Shown here piece after piece: positions 8,653 through 19,807 of a stretch of DNA of 64,000 nt. A model generated the notes under the pieces. The model worked only from the letters and a program-made list of their open reading frames with translations, searched no databases and was not told the DNA's origin. Source of the DNA: Morganella psychrotolerans (GTDB lineage: Bacteria; Pseudomonadota; Gammaproteobacteria; Enterobacterales; Enterobacteriaceae). Within the stretch, counting starts at the first letter, position 1. Each line of letters opens with the position of its first letter. Location of the stretch: positions 1,302,001 through 1,366,000 of the forward strand of contig NZ_LZEW01000001.1 in the NCBI RefSeq assembly GCF_001676155.1, read 5' to 3'. The position numbers were made by a program, and so were the translations under genes.

Positions 8653-10170
8653 TTAACCCTCATTATATATCTCAAGGTTCTCAATGTCGGTATGATCACG
8701 CAACTTTAATTCATCATCCTTACGCAGGTTTTCCACATAATCGAGATAATCCTGGTCTATATCTTTTGTGACATAGATACCGTCAAACACCGATGCCTCA
8801 AGGACACGGATATCCGGGTTCTCTTCGCGGACAGCCGCCACAAGGTCTTCCAGATCCTGGAAAATCAGCGCATCCGCACCAATCAGTTTGCGGATCTCTT
8901 CCGTTTCACGACCATGCGCAATTAACTCGTTGGCGTTAGGCATATCGATACCGTAGACATTCGGGAAGCGCACTTCCGGTGCCGCAGAAGCAAAATAGAC
9001 CTTCTTCGCACCTGCTTCACGGGCTAACTCCACAATCTGCTCTGATGTGGTGCCGCGTACAATTGAGTCATCCACCAGCAGGACGTTTTTACCACGGAAC
9101 TCTGTCCGGTTGGCATTGAGCTTACGGCGTACCGATTTTTTCCGCTCCTGCTGACCCGGCATGATAAATGTCCGCCCCACATAGCGGTTTTTCACAAACC
9201 CCTGACGGTACGGTTTTTTCAGGATATGGGCGATTTCCAGCGCGCTGTCGATGGAGGTTTCAGGGATGGGGATCACCACGTCAATATCAAGGTCATCCCA
9301 CTCGCGGGCGATTTTTTCCCCGAGTTTCTGCCCCATGCGCAGGCGGGCGTTATAGACGGACACTTTATCAATAACGGAATCCGGACGGGCAAAATAAACA
9401 AATTCAAACAGGCACGGCGTCAGTGACGGATTTGCCGCACACTGGCGGGTATAGAGCTGCCCGGTTTCTGTGATATACACGGCTTCACCCGGCGCCACAT
9501 CGCGCAGGAATTCAAAACCGAGGGTATCAAGCGCGACACTCTCAGAGGCAACCATATACTCTTCGCGCCCGTCACTCAGCGCGCGTTTTCCGAGTACCAG
9601 CGGGCGTATTCCGTTAGGGTCACGGAAAGCCAGAAGTCCATGCCCGATAATCAGCGCAACACAGGCGTAAGCACCACGGATTTTGCTGTGCATGGCACCA
9701 ACAGCGGCAAAAATGTTATCCGGCTCTAACGGATGCCCGTCAAAGCGATCCAGTTCATACGCCAGTACATTGAGCAGGATTTCAGAGTCTGAGGTGGTAT
9801 TCACATGACGGCGGGCAGTTTCAAATAACTGACGTTTCAGCGTGTGTGCGTTAGTCAGATTCCCGTTATGCGCCAGGGTGATGCCGAAAGGCGAGTTTAC
9901 ATAGAAAGGCTGCGCTTCTGATGCGCTGGAGCTGCCGGCTGTCGGGTAGCGGACATGCCCTATCCCGAGTGTTCCCTGTAAACGCAGCATGTGGCGGGTT
10001 TCGAAAACATCTTTCACCAGTCCGTTGGCTTTACGGAGCCGGAAACCATTGTTACTGTCAATGGTTGCGATACCGGCTGCGTCCTGACCACGGTGCTGTA
10101 ACACCGTGAGCGCATCATAGATTGATTGATTGACCTGTGTAAAACCAACGATCCCAACAATACCACACAT
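8653..10170 (-). CDS. purF: Amidophosphoribosyltransferase
   Basis: 505 residues. PurF transfers the amide nitrogen of glutamine to PRPP, the committed step of purine synthesis. After removal of Met the catalytic cysteine begins the protein (MCGIVGIVG). The C-terminal half carries the PRPP loop [13 protein letters not shown] near residues 362-374. The ATG at 10170 has TGAGG upstream; the slightly earlier in-frame ATG would bury the catalytic Cys. It lies 14 bases after cvpA in the same direction, downstream of a PurR box, so purine repression is expected. Confidence 0.97.
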   Translation of the reverse strand: MCGIVGIVGFTQVNQSIYDALTVLQHRGQDAAGIATIDSNNGFRLRKANGLVKDVFETRHMLRLQGTLGIGHVRYPTAGSSSASEAQPFYVNSPFGITLAHNGNLTNAHTLKRQLFETARRHVNTTSDSEILLNVLAYELDRFDGHPLEPDNIFAAVGAMHSKIRGAYACVALIIGHGLLAFRDPNGIRPLVLGKRALSDGREEYMVASESVALDTLGFEFLRDVAPGEAVYITETGQLYTRQCAANPSLTPCLFEFVYFARPDSVIDKVSVYNARLRMGQKLGEKIAREWDDLDIDVVIPIPETSIDSALEIAHILKKPYRQGFVKNRYVGRTFIMPGQQERKKSVRRKLNANRTEFRGKNVLLVDDSIVRGTTSEQIVELAREAGAKKVYFASAAPEVRFPNVYGIDMPNANELIAHGRETEEIRKLIGADALIFQDLEDLVAAVREENPDIRVLEASVFDGIYVTKDIDQDYLDYVENLRKDDELKLRDHTDIENLEIYNEG

Positions 10171-10184
10171 GTAGTTTTTCCTCA

Positions 10185-10691
10185 TCAGCCGGGCGGAGAA
10201 GGAAAGTTCTCCGGCAGGAAACTGGACGCATTCTGAAGGTAGTCAAAGAACCACCTGATAACATGACTGAATTGGGGAATGAGTTGTGACTGCTGCCAGT
10301 CGCTGCTCTGACTCATCTGCGTGAAGCTGTCGAGGAAGAATAATATTGCCGCCACGATCAGCACCCCGCGCAGAGCACCAAAACAGACCCCGAGAACACG
10401 ATCTGTGCCTGATAAGCCTGTCGTGCGGACCAGTGAACCAATAACATGGTTAATCACCGAGCCGACAATAAGTGTCGCGACAAACAAAATCGCAATCGCG
10501 ATACCGTTGCGGACCAGCGGGTCATCAAAACGCGTGAAATAGTCCGCCAGCAACGGGAAAAACTCGCTGGCCACATAAAACGCGCAGACCCAGGTCACTA
10601 ACGATAAGGCTTCACGAACGAAACCACGAACCAGGCTGACTAATGCCGAGAATGCAATAACTGCAATAATTGCGTAATCAATCCAAACCAT
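10185..10691 (-). CDS. cvpA: CvpA family inner-membrane protein (colicin V production)
   Basis: 168 residues with four hydrophobic segments and very close similarity to E. coli CvpA, including [11 protein letters not shown] at the start and SGTDRVLG in the middle. CvpA is needed for colicin V production and envelope homeostasis; its mechanism is unclear. The ATG at 10691 is chosen because it gives the conserved N terminus. It is first in the cvpA-purF-ubiX group and is preceded by a PurR operator about 55 bases upstream. Confidence 0.95.
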   Translation of the reverse strand: MVWIDYAIIAVIAFSALVSLVRGFVREALSLVTWVCAFYVASEFFPLLADYFTRFDDPLVRNGIAIAILFVATLIVGSVINHVIGSLVRTTGLSGTDRVLGVCFGALRGVLIVAAILFFLDSFTQMSQSSDWQQSQLIPQFSHVIRWFFDYLQNASSFLPENFPSPPG

Positions 10692-10745
10692 ATCACTATC
10701 CAAATTGATGGCCCAGCATCAGTGACGGGCGCATTCTAACAGAAA

Positions 10746-10761
10746 ACGAAAACGTTTGCGT
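10746..10761. promoter_or_regulatory. PurR operator upstream of cvpA-purF
   Basis: The sequence ACGAAAACGTTTGCGT differs from the PurR consensus ACGCAAACGTTTGCGT at one position. It lies in the promoter region of cvpA-purF, where E. coli has its PurR site. A 9-bp hairpin (TTGCGGCGA/TCGCCGCAA, 10791-10823) follows between this site and the end of dedD. Confidence 0.88.
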
Positions 10762-10870
10762 AACGGATTTTTGCACTATCAGAAAATAAATTGCGGCGAA
10801 ATAAAAAATTATAATCGCCGCAAAGAGTTAACTGTTTTTATTAACGGATACCGCTAATCCATTAAATTTA

Positions 10871-11569
10871 CTAAGGTTTATATGCCCTGACCTCGCCATT
10901 GAGTTCACTGAGTTGTTTCAGTTCACCTAATGAGGACTCTAACTGTGCTTTGGATGCCGACGGTCCGACCATAATCAGGGTAACTTTCCCGCGCGGTACA
11001 GTATATACCTGATAACCCGACAGCCGCAGTGTGGCGACAATCTCTTCCACCCGGCGGGCATTGGATAATGCACCGAGCTGAACCACCCAGGCCTGTCCCT
11101 GCGGTGTTTTTTCCGGCTTAGGTTCAGGTTTTGGTTCAGGTTTTGGTTCAGGTTTTGGTTCAGGTTTTGGTTCAGGTTTTGGTTCCGGTTTAGGCTCAGG
11201 TTTTGGCTGAGGCTGTGGTTCCGGTGGTTTTTCCTGCACCACAACCGGCGGCAGGGGCTCAACGCCCGGCGGAACATTCGACGTGGTACCGGAGCTTGTC
11301 ACATCAGCCGGTGTACTGCTGCCGGTCTGTGCCGCTTCCGTTATCATTGCACTCGATGCGCCTTCCGACGGCATTGACGGCATGGTCTGATTAATCGGGT
11401 TTACCGCATCAATCTCATCCTGCTCACCCTCTTTCGGGATAAGCGGGATGGAGGCGAACTGGTCTTCGTTATATTTCTTATCGCCATCCAGCAGCACCGG
11501 CAGGACAATCACGCCCACCGCAACCAGGATAATCGTTCCGACTAAGCGATTCTGAAATTTACTGGCCAC
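10871..11569 (-). CDS. dedD: Cell division protein DedD with SPOR domain
   Basis: 232 residues. A single N-terminal membrane helix (about residues 9-25) anchors the protein. A long Pro/Glu/Lys linker follows, with many KPEP repeats at about residues 120-155. The C-terminal SPOR domain (about 155-232) begins AWVVQLGAL and binds denuded septal peptidoglycan. The start is a GTG at 11569 with GGAAGG just upstream, giving the conserved [13 protein letters not shown] terminus; it overlaps the end of folC by eleven bases. The frame is open further upstream but that part is folC antiphase sequence. The repeat tract may vary in length between strains. Confidence 0.92.
   Translation of the reverse strand: MASKFQNRLVGTIILVAVGVIVLPVLLDGDKKYNEDQFASIPLIPKEGEQDEIDAVNPINQTMPSMPSEGASSAMITEAAQTGSSTPADVTSSGTTSNVPPGVEPLPPVVVQEKPPEPQPQPKPEPKPEPKPEPKPEPKPEPKPEPKPEPKPEKTPQGQAWVVQLGALSNARRVEEIVATLRLSGYQVYTVPRGKVTLIMVGPSASKAQLESSLGELKQLSELNGEVRAYKP
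11121..11204 (-). repeat. dedD: 12-bp tandem repeat inside dedD (KPEP units)
   Basis: Five perfect copies of GGTTCAGGTTTT on the plus strand are followed by two imperfect copies. Each unit encodes one Lys-Pro-Glu-Pro block of the DedD linker. Because the unit is a multiple of three, gain or loss of copies keeps the frame. Confidence 0.92.
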
Positions 11570-12860
11570 CCGCACCTTCCTCTGATGATAAAACGTCCAT
11601 AACATGCGCGACAGTATGGAATGATCCGCACACAACAATGATGTCACCGGCATCCGCATCCAGGCACGCCTGTGCCCATGCGCTTTCCACATCAGCAAAC
11701 AATTGTGCGCCCGGAATATGCTCAGCAAGCTGTTCTGCCGGTGCGCCGCGTAACTCTGTCAGCGGGGCAAAATACCAGTCTGTCACCTGCTCACTCAGCA
11801 CCGCCAGGGTGCCTTTAATATCTTTATCTCCCAGCATCCCCACCACCGCACGGACACGCGAGTCTGCGGTGCGTGGTAATTGTGCCAGTTTTGAAACCAG
11901 ATATCCTGCCGCATGCGGATTGTGCGCCACATCCAGCACCGTCAGCGGGTGCTGCGACACAATCTGGAAGCGCCCGGGCAGTTGTGCCTGACGCAGACCG
12001 GCATCAATCGCTTCACGATTAATTGCCCGCCCGGTTTTATCTTTCACCAGACGCAGGTTATGAATAACCGCCAGTGCGGTTGCGGCATTTGCCAGAGGGA
12101 CATTCGGCAACGGCAGATTTGTCAGGGTTTCATCCTCACACTGCCATGTCCAGTGGTCGCCCTGTTCTTTATACGACCAGTCATCCACACGGCAGAACAG
12201 TGATGTTTCCAGCTTGTTTGCCACATCGGCAATAGTGTACGGTGCATCAGGCTCGCCAATCACCGCCACACAGTGCGGACGAAAAATACCGGCTTTTTCA
12301 CGGGCGATATGTTCACGGTCAGCACCCAGCCAGTCGGTATGATCCAGCGCGATACTGGTGATCGCGGTAATATGCGAATCCACAATATTGGTGGCATCCA
12401 GACGCCCGCCAAGACCGACTTCGAGGATAACGACATCAAGATTGGCTTCGCGGAATAACTGCAATGCCGCCAGCGTGCCCGCTTCAAAATAGGTCAGCGT
12501 GATATCGCCGCGCTGCGCGTCAATATCAGCGAAAACACGGCAGAAATCAGCTTCAGAAGGGTTTTCCCCCTGAATACGGACGCGTTCAGTGTAATTGATC
12601 AGATGCGGGGAACTGTACACCCCGACCCGCAACCCGGCCGCGAGAAAGACAGACTCAAGCGTATGGCAGGTGGTGCCTTTGCCGTTGGTTCCGGAGACGG
12701 TAATAACTTTCGGGGCGGGATAGCGCAGATTCATGATATCTGCCACCGCACCGACGCGTTCCAGTCCCATATCAATAACCTGCGAATGCAGGTCACCCAG
12801 ATAAGAAAGCCACGCCATCAATGATGACGCGGCTGTCAGTTTCTCTTGCTTATCAGACAT
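11559..12860 (-). CDS. folC: Bifunctional folylpolyglutamate synthase / dihydrofolate synthase
   Basis: About 433 residues. FolC adds glutamate to dihydropteroate and to reduced folates. The P-loop SGTNGKGTT lies near residues 57-65. The FEAGTLAAL and [12 protein letters not shown] segments contain the Mur-ligase-type catalytic residues, and [12 protein letters not shown] is the conserved C-domain motif. The ATG at 12860 is preferred because it begins close to the family start; another ATG five codons upstream (12875) is possible. Either start overlaps the end of accD. It lies in the accD-folC-dedD order known from E. coli. Confidence 0.95.
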   Translation of the reverse strand: MSDKQEKLTAASSLMAWLSYLGDLHSQVIDMGLERVGAVADIMNLRYPAPKVITVSGTNGKGTTCHTLESVFLAAGLRVGVYSSPHLINYTERVRIQGENPSEADFCRVFADIDAQRGDITLTYFEAGTLAALQLFREANLDVVILEVGLGGRLDATNIVDSHITAITSIALDHTDWLGADREHIAREKAGIFRPHCVAVIGEPDAPYTIADVANKLETSLFCRVDDWSYKEQGDHWTWQCEDETLTNLPLPNVPLANAATALAVIHNLRLVKDKTGRAINREAIDAGLRQAQLPGRFQIVSQHPLTVLDVAHNPHAAGYLVSKLAQLPRTADSRVRAVVGMLGDKDIKGTLAVLSEQVTDWYFAPLTELRGAPAEQLAEHIPGAQLFADVESAWAQACLDADAGDIIVVCGSFHTVAHVMDVLSSEEGAGGQ

Positions 12861-13818
12861 CGCGTTTTTTGACATCTCGTTTTTTAACGTCAGCTGTTGT
12901 TTCAGAAAATAAAACAGTATCAGGTTCGTCTGCGGTCAGGATCTCAATTTCACCCTCTTCACAGGGGAACTGATAGTTTGTCAGTTTTGACAAAATTTCA
13001 GCAATGGTATCGCGCATGTCCGGACGACGGACAATCATATCAATCGCGCCTTTTTCCAGCAGAAATTCGCTGCGCTGGAATCCCGGTGGTAATTTCTCAC
13101 GCACTGTCTGCTCAATAACACGCGGACCGGCAAAGCCAATCAGGGCTTTCGGTTCACCGATATTGATATCACCCAGCATCGCCAGACTGGCGGAAACGCC
13201 ACCCATGGTCGGGTCTGTCAGAACTGAGATATACGCAAGGCCGCGTTCCTGCAATTTCGCCAGTGCCGCACTGGTTTTCGCCATCTGCATCAGTGACATC
13301 AGTGCTTCCTGCATACGGGCACCGCCGCTCGCGGAGAAACAGACCAGCGGGCAGTTATCTTCAAGCGCCTGTTCAACTGCACGGACAAAGCGTGCACCGA
13401 CAACAGAAGACATAGAGCCGCCGATAAACGCAAACTCAAATGCAGTTGCCACGATCGGCATGGTTTTCAGTGTCCCTTTCATCACAATCAGCGCTTCTTT
13501 TTCGCCGGTGGTTTTTTGCGCGGACACTAAACGATCTTTATATTTTTTGGAATCACGGAATTTCAGAATATCTTTCGGTTCAAGATCCGTTCCGAGTTCC
13601 GTTGTGCTGCCTTCATCCAGGAACGTTTCCAGGCGATTGCGTGCCGAAATCCGCATGTGATGATCACACTTAGGGCACACCCCGAGATTGCGCTCTACTT
13701 CCTGCCGGTAGAGCACCTGACCACAACTGTCACATTTAGTCCAGACACCTTCAGGAATGCTCGCCTTACGGTTCTGGTTAATTGGGGTCTTATTCAGAAT
13801 TTTTTCAATCCAGCTCAT
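12853..13818 (-). CDS. accD: Acetyl-CoA carboxylase carboxyltransferase subunit beta
   Basis: 321 residues. AccD with AccA transfers the carboxyl group from biotin to acetyl-CoA, giving malonyl-CoA. A four-cysteine zinc ribbon (CDSCG and CPKC, about residues 28-51) opens the protein. The crotonase-like core includes [10 protein letters not shown] and a [12 protein letters not shown] stretch. The C terminus ends with a short duplicated KKRDV. Its 3' end overlaps folC. Confidence 0.96.
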   Translation of the reverse strand: MSWIEKILNKTPINQNRKASIPEGVWTKCDSCGQVLYRQEVERNLGVCPKCDHHMRISARNRLETFLDEGSTTELGTDLEPKDILKFRDSKKYKDRLVSAQKTTGEKEALIVMKGTLKTMPIVATAFEFAFIGGSMSSVVGARFVRAVEQALEDNCPLVCFSASGGARMQEALMSLMQMAKTSAALAKLQERGLAYISVLTDPTMGGVSASLAMLGDINIGEPKALIGFAGPRVIEQTVREKLPPGFQRSEFLLEKGAIDMIVRRPDMRDTIAEILSKLTNYQFPCEEGEIEILTADEPDTVLFSETTADVKKRDVKKRDV

Positions 13819-13919
13819 TAATGACCTTTCCGTCTGAAATCTGGCTCAGCCAGTGTAATTATTGTTTGCCATTAAACCACATTGCTTACGCACTGTGGAT
13901 AAAAAAGTGCTCAGACCAC

Positions 13920-14612
13920 TCAGGCATCATCACGTTTCTGTGCTTTTTTCGCCGCCCGGCGGTGACGCCAGACCTCGATGATACCGGGTAATATGGAGAT
14001 AAAAATAATCGCCACGATGAGTAATTTCAAGTTCTTCTGCACAATCTCGGTTTCCCCGAAGATATAACCGGCATACGCAAATAAAACAACCCACACCACC
14101 GCACCAATCACGTTAAACATAGCAAAGTGGCGATATGACATTTTACTCATTCCTGCAACAAACGGGGCAAATGTCCGCACGATCGGTACAAATCGCGCAA
14201 GAACGATAGCTTTACCGCCATGCGTCTCAAAGAAAGCATGGGTTTTGTTCAGGTAACTGCGGCGGAAAATTTTCGAGTCCGGATTGCGGAACAACCGTTC
14301 ACCGAAAAAGTGCCCGATGGTGTAATTCACCGCATCACCAATAATAGCCGCGGTGATCATCAGCAGCACCATGATATGGATATTGAGGTCGTTTGACGGC
14401 AGTGCCGCCAGTGTTCCCGCCACAAATAACAGCGAATCGCCCGGCAGAAACGGCGTGACCACAAGACCGGTTTCACAGAACAGGATAAGGAATAAAATAG
14501 CATAGACCCAGATCCCGTACTGCGCCACCAGCTCCTGCATGTGCAAATCAATATTCAGAATAAAATCAATTAAGAACTTTGCAATATCCACAATGTGGTT
14601 AAAAAATTCCAT
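13920..14612 (-). CDS. dedA: DedA family membrane protein
   Basis: About 230 residues with five to six hydrophobic segments. The DedA/VTT core is visible as [16 protein letters not shown] and the [16 protein letters not shown] stretch, whose arginines and prolines are conserved in this superfamily of lipid flippase-like proteins. Family members translocate undecaprenyl phosphate or phosphatidylethanolamine (established for relatives). The gene lies between truA and accD as in E. coli. Two consecutive ATG codons leave the start uncertain by one residue. Confidence 0.93.
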   Translation of the reverse strand: MEFFNHIVDIAKFLIDFILNIDLHMQELVAQYGIWVYAILFLILFCETGLVVTPFLPGDSLLFVAGTLAALPSNDLNIHIMVLLMITAAIIGDAVNYTIGHFFGERLFRNPDSKIFRRSYLNKTHAFFETHGGKAIVLARFVPIVRTFAPFVAGMSKMSYRHFAMFNVIGAVVWVVLFAYAGYIFGETEIVQKNLKLLIVAIIFISILPGIIEVWRHRRAAKKAQKRDDA

Positions 14613-14654
14613 CATTTTCCCCGTTCGTTATCACCCGGTGATACAAACCTAAAA

Positions 14655-15476
14655 TTAATCAGCTAAAAACAGCGGTCCCATAACCGGTGACGGCAATTCA
14701 AATTCCGCAGGATAGTCAACACGGACCAGATACAACCCGTTCGCCGGCGCTGTTGCTGCGGCTTTGGCGCGATCTTTGAGCGCCAGCAGTTCTGATACAC
14801 GGGTAATGTCCTGATTGCCCCGGCCGATCTCCAGCAGGGTGCCGACAATATTGCGCACCATGTGATGCAAAAACGCATTGGCTTTAATATCCACAATCAC
14901 ATACTGCCCCACGCGGGAGACATTCGCATGGATCATCGTACGCCACGGACTTTTTGACTGGCACTGCACTGCGCGGAAGGAAGTGAAATCATGCTCCCCC
15001 AGCAGGCTCTGTGCCGCCGCATGCATCCGGGTTTCATCCAGCGGATAATGAATGTGTGTAATGCCGTTTCCGAGGACAGCCGGACGACAGCGGTGATTAT
15101 ATATAATATACCGGTAGCGCCGCGCCGTTGCACTGAAACGGGCATGGAAGTGCTCCGGTACCGTTTTTACCCAGCGCACTGCAATGTCTGACGGTAAATG
15201 GGTATTAACACCCATTGTCCAGGCGGCATCGTTACGCACAGATGTGGTATGAAAATGCACCACCTGACCGGTGGAATGCACCGCGGTATCCGTCCTGCCC
15301 GCACAAATTACGGCGATCGGTTCATTTGCTATCTTTGATATTGCCTGCTCCAGCCGCACCTGAACACTGACTACGTCTATTTGCCGCTGCCAGCCGAAAT
15401 ACCGGCTGCCGTCATATTCAATGCCCAGCGCAATGGTCATTTTTACCGCGTCCGGCGGTGAAATTGCGTCAGTCAT
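14655..15476 (-). CDS. truA: tRNA pseudouridine(38-40) synthase TruA
   Basis: 273 residues. TruA makes pseudouridine at positions 38-40 of the tRNA anticodon stem. The catalytic aspartate is in GRTDTAVH (Asp63). The usual family motif reads GRTDAGVH, so the two residues after the Asp are atypical here. Other conserved segments are present ([32 protein letters not shown]). The ATG at 15476 overlaps the usg stop codon in a TGATG, showing translational coupling. Confidence 0.95.
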   Translation of the reverse strand: MTDAISPPDAVKMTIALGIEYDGSRYFGWQRQIDVVSVQVRLEQAISKIANEPIAVICAGRTDTAVHSTGQVVHFHTTSVRNDAAWTMGVNTHLPSDIAVRWVKTVPEHFHARFSATARRYRYIIYNHRCRPAVLGNGITHIHYPLDETRMHAAAQSLLGEHDFTSFRAVQCQSKSPWRTMIHANVSRVGQYVIVDIKANAFLHHMVRNIVGTLLEIGRGNQDITRVSELLALKDRAKAAATAPANGLYLVRVDYPAEFELPSPVMGPLFLAD

Positions 15477-16486
15477 CAGTAAAACTGCTCCTGCATGAGA
15501 CACTCGGCAATTTCAATTGCCATCAGTGCGCCACCGAACTGCACGTTATCCGCAACAGACCAGAAATGCAGAATTTCCGGGATACCATAATCATTACGCA
15601 GGCAACCGATATTCAGGAAATGATTACCGGAAGCATCTGTTACCTGAGTAGGATAATCCTGCTCATCCGATAACTGAATATCTCCCGCGCGCTCCAATTC
15701 GTCCCGCGCTTCATCACTGCCGAGCGGGCGCAATGTTTCCAGCTGAACCACCTGCCCGTTGCCGTAGAACACCGGCGACTGCACACAGGTCACGCTGATT
15801 GGCAGCCCTGCATCCTGTAATACTTTGCGGGTTTCTTCCACAATGCGGCGCTCTTCTGCCACACTGCCCTGTTCATCTGTCAGTAACGGCAGCATATTAA
15901 ATGCAAGCTGTTTGCCGAAACGTCCGCCTTCCGGCGGAATACCGTTAAGTAATTTCGCACTTTCCCCGGCCAGTTCCTGCACCGCACTTTTACCAAAGCG
16001 GGAAACAGATAATAAGTTAGTCAGATTAATGCGCGACAGTCCGGCGCTCGCCACCAGCGGACGGATAGCGGTAAGCAGCTGACTGACACTGCTGTCTGCC
16101 AGCGCAATCAGATTGCGGTTACGGTATTCGCTTAATGCCTGCGGGTTCACCGACGGCACCACTAACGGCACATCCGGTTCCAGCGCAAACAGACCGCTGC
16201 TGTCTATCACAATACAGCCGTTGTCAGTCGCCGCTTCATAATATGCAGTGGTTGCATCCTGTCCCGCCACAAAGAACGCCAGTTGCACCTGTGACCAGTC
16301 AAAATCACGGGCATCGGTCACCAGATAACTTTTGCTGTTCATGCGGACAGTTTCGCCCGCACTGCGCTCACCGGCTAATAAGAAAAGCTCACCGACAGGA
16401 AATTCACGCTCTTCCAGCAGAGTAACAAGGGCGCTGCCGACAGCACCGGTCGCACCTAATACAGCAATATTCCAGCCTTCTGACAT
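15476..16486 (-). CDS. usg: Usg, aspartate-semialdehyde dehydrogenase-like protein
   Basis: 336 residues of the Asd fold with an N-terminal [10 protein letters not shown] nucleotide-binding motif. The segment that holds the catalytic Cys in true Asd reads DSSVSQLL here, with serine instead, as in E. coli Usg, so the protein is probably not an active semialdehyde dehydrogenase. The ATG at 16486 follows GGAGACG and starts [11 protein letters not shown], the family N terminus. It lies between pdxB and truA, as in E. coli; its role is unknown. Confidence 0.93.
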   Translation of the reverse strand: MSEGWNIAVLGATGAVGSALVTLLEEREFPVGELFLLAGERSAGETVRMNSKSYLVTDARDFDWSQVQLAFFVAGQDATTAYYEAATDNGCIVIDSSGLFALEPDVPLVVPSVNPQALSEYRNRNLIALADSSVSQLLTAIRPLVASAGLSRINLTNLLSVSRFGKSAVQELAGESAKLLNGIPPEGGRFGKQLAFNMLPLLTDEQGSVAEERRIVEETRKVLQDAGLPISVTCVQSPVFYGNGQVVQLETLRPLGSDEARDELERAGDIQLSDEQDYPTQVTDASGNHFLNIGCLRNDYGIPEILHFWSVADNVQFGGALMAIEIAECLMQEQFY

Positions 16487-16568
16487 AGTCGTCTCCAAAA
16501 CAAATACTGCACGGCGAAGCCGCCGTACAGTCAAAAATTAATGATATATATTCTTAATAATCAGTAAA

Positions 16569-17699
16569 TTATCCGCAGTATTGCGCGGTAAAACCAAGGC
16601 CGGATAACAGTGCGGCGCTCTGTGCATCATCACAGATAATCGTCAGTGATGACCATTCGCGACGATCCGGATAGAATTTACGCAGTTTATCAAACTCACC
16701 CTCAATGGTGGCAACTGCGCGCAATGGTGCATCATCACGGCGTACATCATAAACCAGATGCATTAAACGTTTGAGAATACTTTGCGTTACTTTACCTGAG
16801 AGCGTTATGGAGCCGAATTCCGGCGCAGGTAACAGCTCTGTCAGTGATACTTTTTGCGGCTGCCCGATAAACGCAGACCAGGCTTCAAACACCTGAGTCG
16901 TACCGCGCGCTTTGCCCTCAAGGGTATAACCGGCAATGTGCGGCGTGCCGATATCAACCAGGGAGAGCAGTTCAGCAGACAGTGCCGGTTCCGGCTCCCA
17001 GACATCCAGGATGACACTCAGCGGTTTACCGCCTGCAAGCACTGCCAGCAATGCGCTGTTATCCACTACCGGACCACGGCTGGCATTGATCAGAATACCG
17101 TTATCTTTCATCGCCTTCAGGCGGGCTTCGTTCATCAGGTGCAATGTAGTGTAATCACCTGATTTATTCAGCGGGGTATGGAATGTGAGAATATCCGCCT
17201 GTGCCACCAGAGTGTCGATATCATAAAACTCACCGGCATCGCCGTTATCCGCACGCGGTGGGTCACATAACAATGTTTTAATCCCGAGCACTTCCAGACG
17301 TTTTGCCAGGCGACCGCCGACATTTCCGGCGCCGACAATCCCGACGGTTTTATCCGTCAGCTGAAAACCATCACGCTCCGCCAGCAGCATCAGTGCAGAA
17401 AAAACATACTCAACTACCGCAATCGCATTACAGCCGGGAGCTGAAGAAAATCCAATATTGTTTTGCTCCAGCCAGGCTTTATCCACATGGTCAAAACCGG
17501 CAGTCGCCGTGCCGACAAATTTTACCGGCGAGTTTTGCAGCAATTCTGCATTGACCTTTGTGATTGAGCGAACCATCAGCGCATCGGCGTCATCCAGAGC
17601 ACCATCCGGTAACGGACGTCCGGGTACTGCAATCACCTCTCCCAGACGGGAAAAAAGGGCGTCGGCGTAAGGCATATTTTCATCTGTAACGATTTTCAC
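16569..17699 (-). CDS. pdxB: 4-phosphoerythronate dehydrogenase PdxB
   Basis: 376 residues of the D-2-hydroxyacid dehydrogenase family. PdxB oxidises 4-phosphoerythronate in pyridoxal phosphate synthesis. The Rossmann motif [13 protein letters not shown] lies near 119-131. The catalytic set is visible as NASRGPVVD (Arg), the Glu of the WEPEP segment and [16 protein letters not shown] (His). A C-terminal PdxB dimerisation domain follows. The start is a GTG at 17699 with AAAGGTG upstream; this gives the conserved [12 protein letters not shown] terminus. Confidence 0.94.
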   Translation of the reverse strand: MKIVTDENMPYADALFSRLGEVIAVPGRPLPDGALDDADALMVRSITKVNAELLQNSPVKFVGTATAGFDHVDKAWLEQNNIGFSSAPGCNAIAVVEYVFSALMLLAERDGFQLTDKTVGIVGAGNVGGRLAKRLEVLGIKTLLCDPPRADNGDAGEFYDIDTLVAQADILTFHTPLNKSGDYTTLHLMNEARLKAMKDNGILINASRGPVVDNSALLAVLAGGKPLSVILDVWEPEPALSAELLSLVDIGTPHIAGYTLEGKARGTTQVFEAWSAFIGQPQKVSLTELLPAPEFGSITLSGKVTQSILKRLMHLVYDVRRDDAPLRAVATIEGEFDKLRKFYPDRREWSSLTIICDDAQSAALLSGLGFTAQYCG

Positions 17700-17858
17700 G
17701 GGCTTCACCTTTATACTGTCGGCGGCCGGCAAAACGTGTTCAGCACGGCGGCACAACCGAAATTAAAACGGATGGCCGCTATTTTGCCACTTCTGCGTGA
17801 TAAAACCTACGCCCCGCGCACTGATTGTTGCTAAAGAGAGCAATTAATCCTGCAACAC

Positions 17859-18632
17859 TCACTGGTGGCGAAAACGTTCCGGTGTGACCCCGGCTAATTG
17901 AGAGAACATGGCAATAAAAGCCGAAGAGGAACTGTAACCGACATCCAGCGCCACATTCTGCACGCTCCGCCCTTCCTGCAACAGTGCAACCGCCCGCAGA
18001 AAACGCAGACGCTGGCGCCATTCACTGAATGACATGCCCAGTTTCTGCTGACAGCGCCGGGATAAGGTGCGCTCAGAGGTAAAGCTGCGCACCGCCCATT
18101 GTGCCAGAGAGGAATTATCCGCAGGATCACGCTCCAGCGCACTGAGAACCGGCGCAAGCAGCTTATCATCCGTACCCGGCAGATAAGTCGGCTGACAGCG
18201 GGAGATCATCAGCTGATCTGTCAGTACCTGCGCCAGGCGCTTGTCTTCATCAGTTTGCGGCTCGCGGATTGCCCGTCTGAAAAAATCCTGCATTACAGCA
18301 CTGAATACCGGCGTCATTTCTATCACGCACGCAGTATCCGGCAGTACCGGCACCCATTGCGGGGAGATATCGATAATTTTAAATGAAACACAACTTTTAT
18401 TATAACTGGCATGCTCCGTCCCCTGCGGGATCCAGATACAGAACCCGGTCGGTGCCAGATAGCGCGGCCCTTCAACAACCACCTCCATCACTCCTCCGGT
18501 GACATACAGCAGTTGCCCGAAAGGATGACGGTGGGTTTCAAATTCAGTATCCGCAAAAAAAAGTTCATTACGGAAGATTAATGTTACGGGATCTTTCAGC
18601 CCCAATGAGGCAACATCCGACTTACGGCTCAT
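17859..18632 (-). CDS. AraC-family transcriptional regulator with cupin sensor domain
   Basis: 257 residues. An N-terminal AraC-type cupin (about 20-110, HRHPFGQLLYVTGG) precedes two helix-turn-helix motifs (about 155-250). The second HTH contains the typical VALDVGYSSSSAFIAMF and TPERFR stretches. It is divergent from an EamA-family exporter, with about 90 bases between them, so it probably controls that gene (inference). The effector is unknown. Confidence 0.88.
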   Translation of the reverse strand: MSRKSDVASLGLKDPVTLIFRNELFFADTEFETHRHPFGQLLYVTGGVMEVVVEGPRYLAPTGFCIWIPQGTEHASYNKSCVSFKIIDISPQWVPVLPDTACVIEMTPVFSAVMQDFFRRAIREPQTDEDKRLAQVLTDQLMISRCQPTYLPGTDDKLLAPVLSALERDPADNSSLAQWAVRSFTSERTLSRRCQQKLGMSFSEWRQRLRFLRAVALLQEGRSVQNVALDVGYSSSSAFIAMFSQLAGVTPERFRHQ

Positions 18633-18721
18633 CTTGTCAGATTCTCTCTATAAATTGGCGGGATATCGTTATATATAATAATTAAGACAGATTACACTAA
18701 CGCACCTGCCTGATAAATAAA

Positions 18722-19657
18722 ATGAGTTTACTGATGAAAAACCTGCTTTTCCCCCTGGGGGCTGTATTAATCTGGTCCGTCAATGCGGTGGTGAATAAAC
18801 TCGCCGCAGGCGCAATTGCCCCGGGAGCCATCTCCTTTTACCGCTGGGCGCTGGCACTGGCGCTGATGACGCCCTTCCTGCTAATCCCTGTCTGGCGACA
18901 GCGTGCAGTAGTGAAACAGCACGCATGGAAATTATTTATCCTCGGATTTCTGGGAATGGGGCTCTATCAGAGTCTTGCCTATTACGCCGCGTATACGGTC
19001 AGCGCCACCTTTATGGGAATTATTACATCACTTATCCCGCTGCTGACGGTAATTTTAAGCATTCCGGTACTGCGTATCGCACCGACAGTCGGTATTGTAC
19101 TCGGGACAATCCTTTCCCTGAGCGGTCTGACCTGGCTTATCAGTAAAGGGAACCCGGCGGTTCTTCTGACGCAGGGGCTGGGACAGGGTGAAATGCTGAT
19201 GTTTATCGCGGGGCTGGCGTATGCCTTTTATGGTGTACTGACCAAGCGCTGGGCAATTCCGCTTTCCAGTATTCATTCACTGTATATGCAGATTGTGTTT
19301 GGTGTGATCCTGCTTATCCCGGTTTTCCTGAGTGCCGGTAATGTGTCACTGACGTCTGATAATATCGGGCTGGTGCTGTATGCAGGGATTGCCGCCTCGA
19401 TTTTTGCACCGCTGTTGTGGATCCTCGGTGTGACCCGGTTAGGGGCAAATGCAGCATCCATATTTATGAACCTGGCACCGATATTGACGGCAATTATCGC
19501 AGCCGTCTTCCTGAAAGAAGAACTGCACAGTTATCATATTATCGGCGGCGGCGTGGTACTGATTGGCGTGATCCTCGCCCAGCGCCTGCGCACACCACTG
19601 ACACAGGTTTTGCGCCGCAAGACTAAAAAAACGGCCTCTGTAAATACCACTCTGTAA
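18722..19657 (+). CDS. EamA/DMT-superfamily transporter
   Basis: 311 residues with about ten hydrophobic segments arranged as two EamA repeats (about 5-140 and 155-295). The first repeat has the family start PLGAVLIWSVNAVVNKL. The second ends with APILTAIIAAVFLKEEL and the GGGVVLIGVILAQR segment. Family members export amino acids or metabolites, and the substrate here cannot be read from sequence. It is divergent from the AraC-type gene and followed by a strong terminator. Confidence 0.87.
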   Translation: MSLLMKNLLFPLGAVLIWSVNAVVNKLAAGAIAPGAISFYRWALALALMTPFLLIPVWRQRAVVKQHAWKLFILGFLGMGLYQSLAYYAAYTVSATFMGIITSLIPLLTVILSIPVLRIAPTVGIVLGTILSLSGLTWLISKGNPAVLLTQGLGQGEMLMFIAGLAYAFYGVLTKRWAIPLSSIHSLYMQIVFGVILLIPVFLSAGNVSLTSDNIGLVLYAGIAASIFAPLLWILGVTRLGANAASIFMNLAPILTAIIAAVFLKEELHSYHIIGGGVVLIGVILAQRLRTPLTQVLRRKTKKTASVNTTL

Positions 19658-19662
19658 GCACA

Positions 19663-19700
19663 AGCGCGTCTGCCCGGGACGCGCCTGTTTTTTTTATTTT
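19663..19700 (+). terminator. Rho-independent terminator after the EamA transporter
   Basis: GCGCGTC pairs with GACGCGC around a short loop, followed by long T runs. Confidence 0.88.
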
Positions 19701-19807
19701 TTTTACGTTTCGGTCACAAAGTAACAAATCAGTAACGATATTGATTCCTATTATCATTTGATACTGTGTTAACATACCCGCCAATCAGGAGCGCAGGATC
19801 ATATTTA

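Noticed and set aside
13004-13660. Plus-strand frame of 218 codons
   Set aside because: Antisense shadow of accD; its length reflects codon bias of the real gene.
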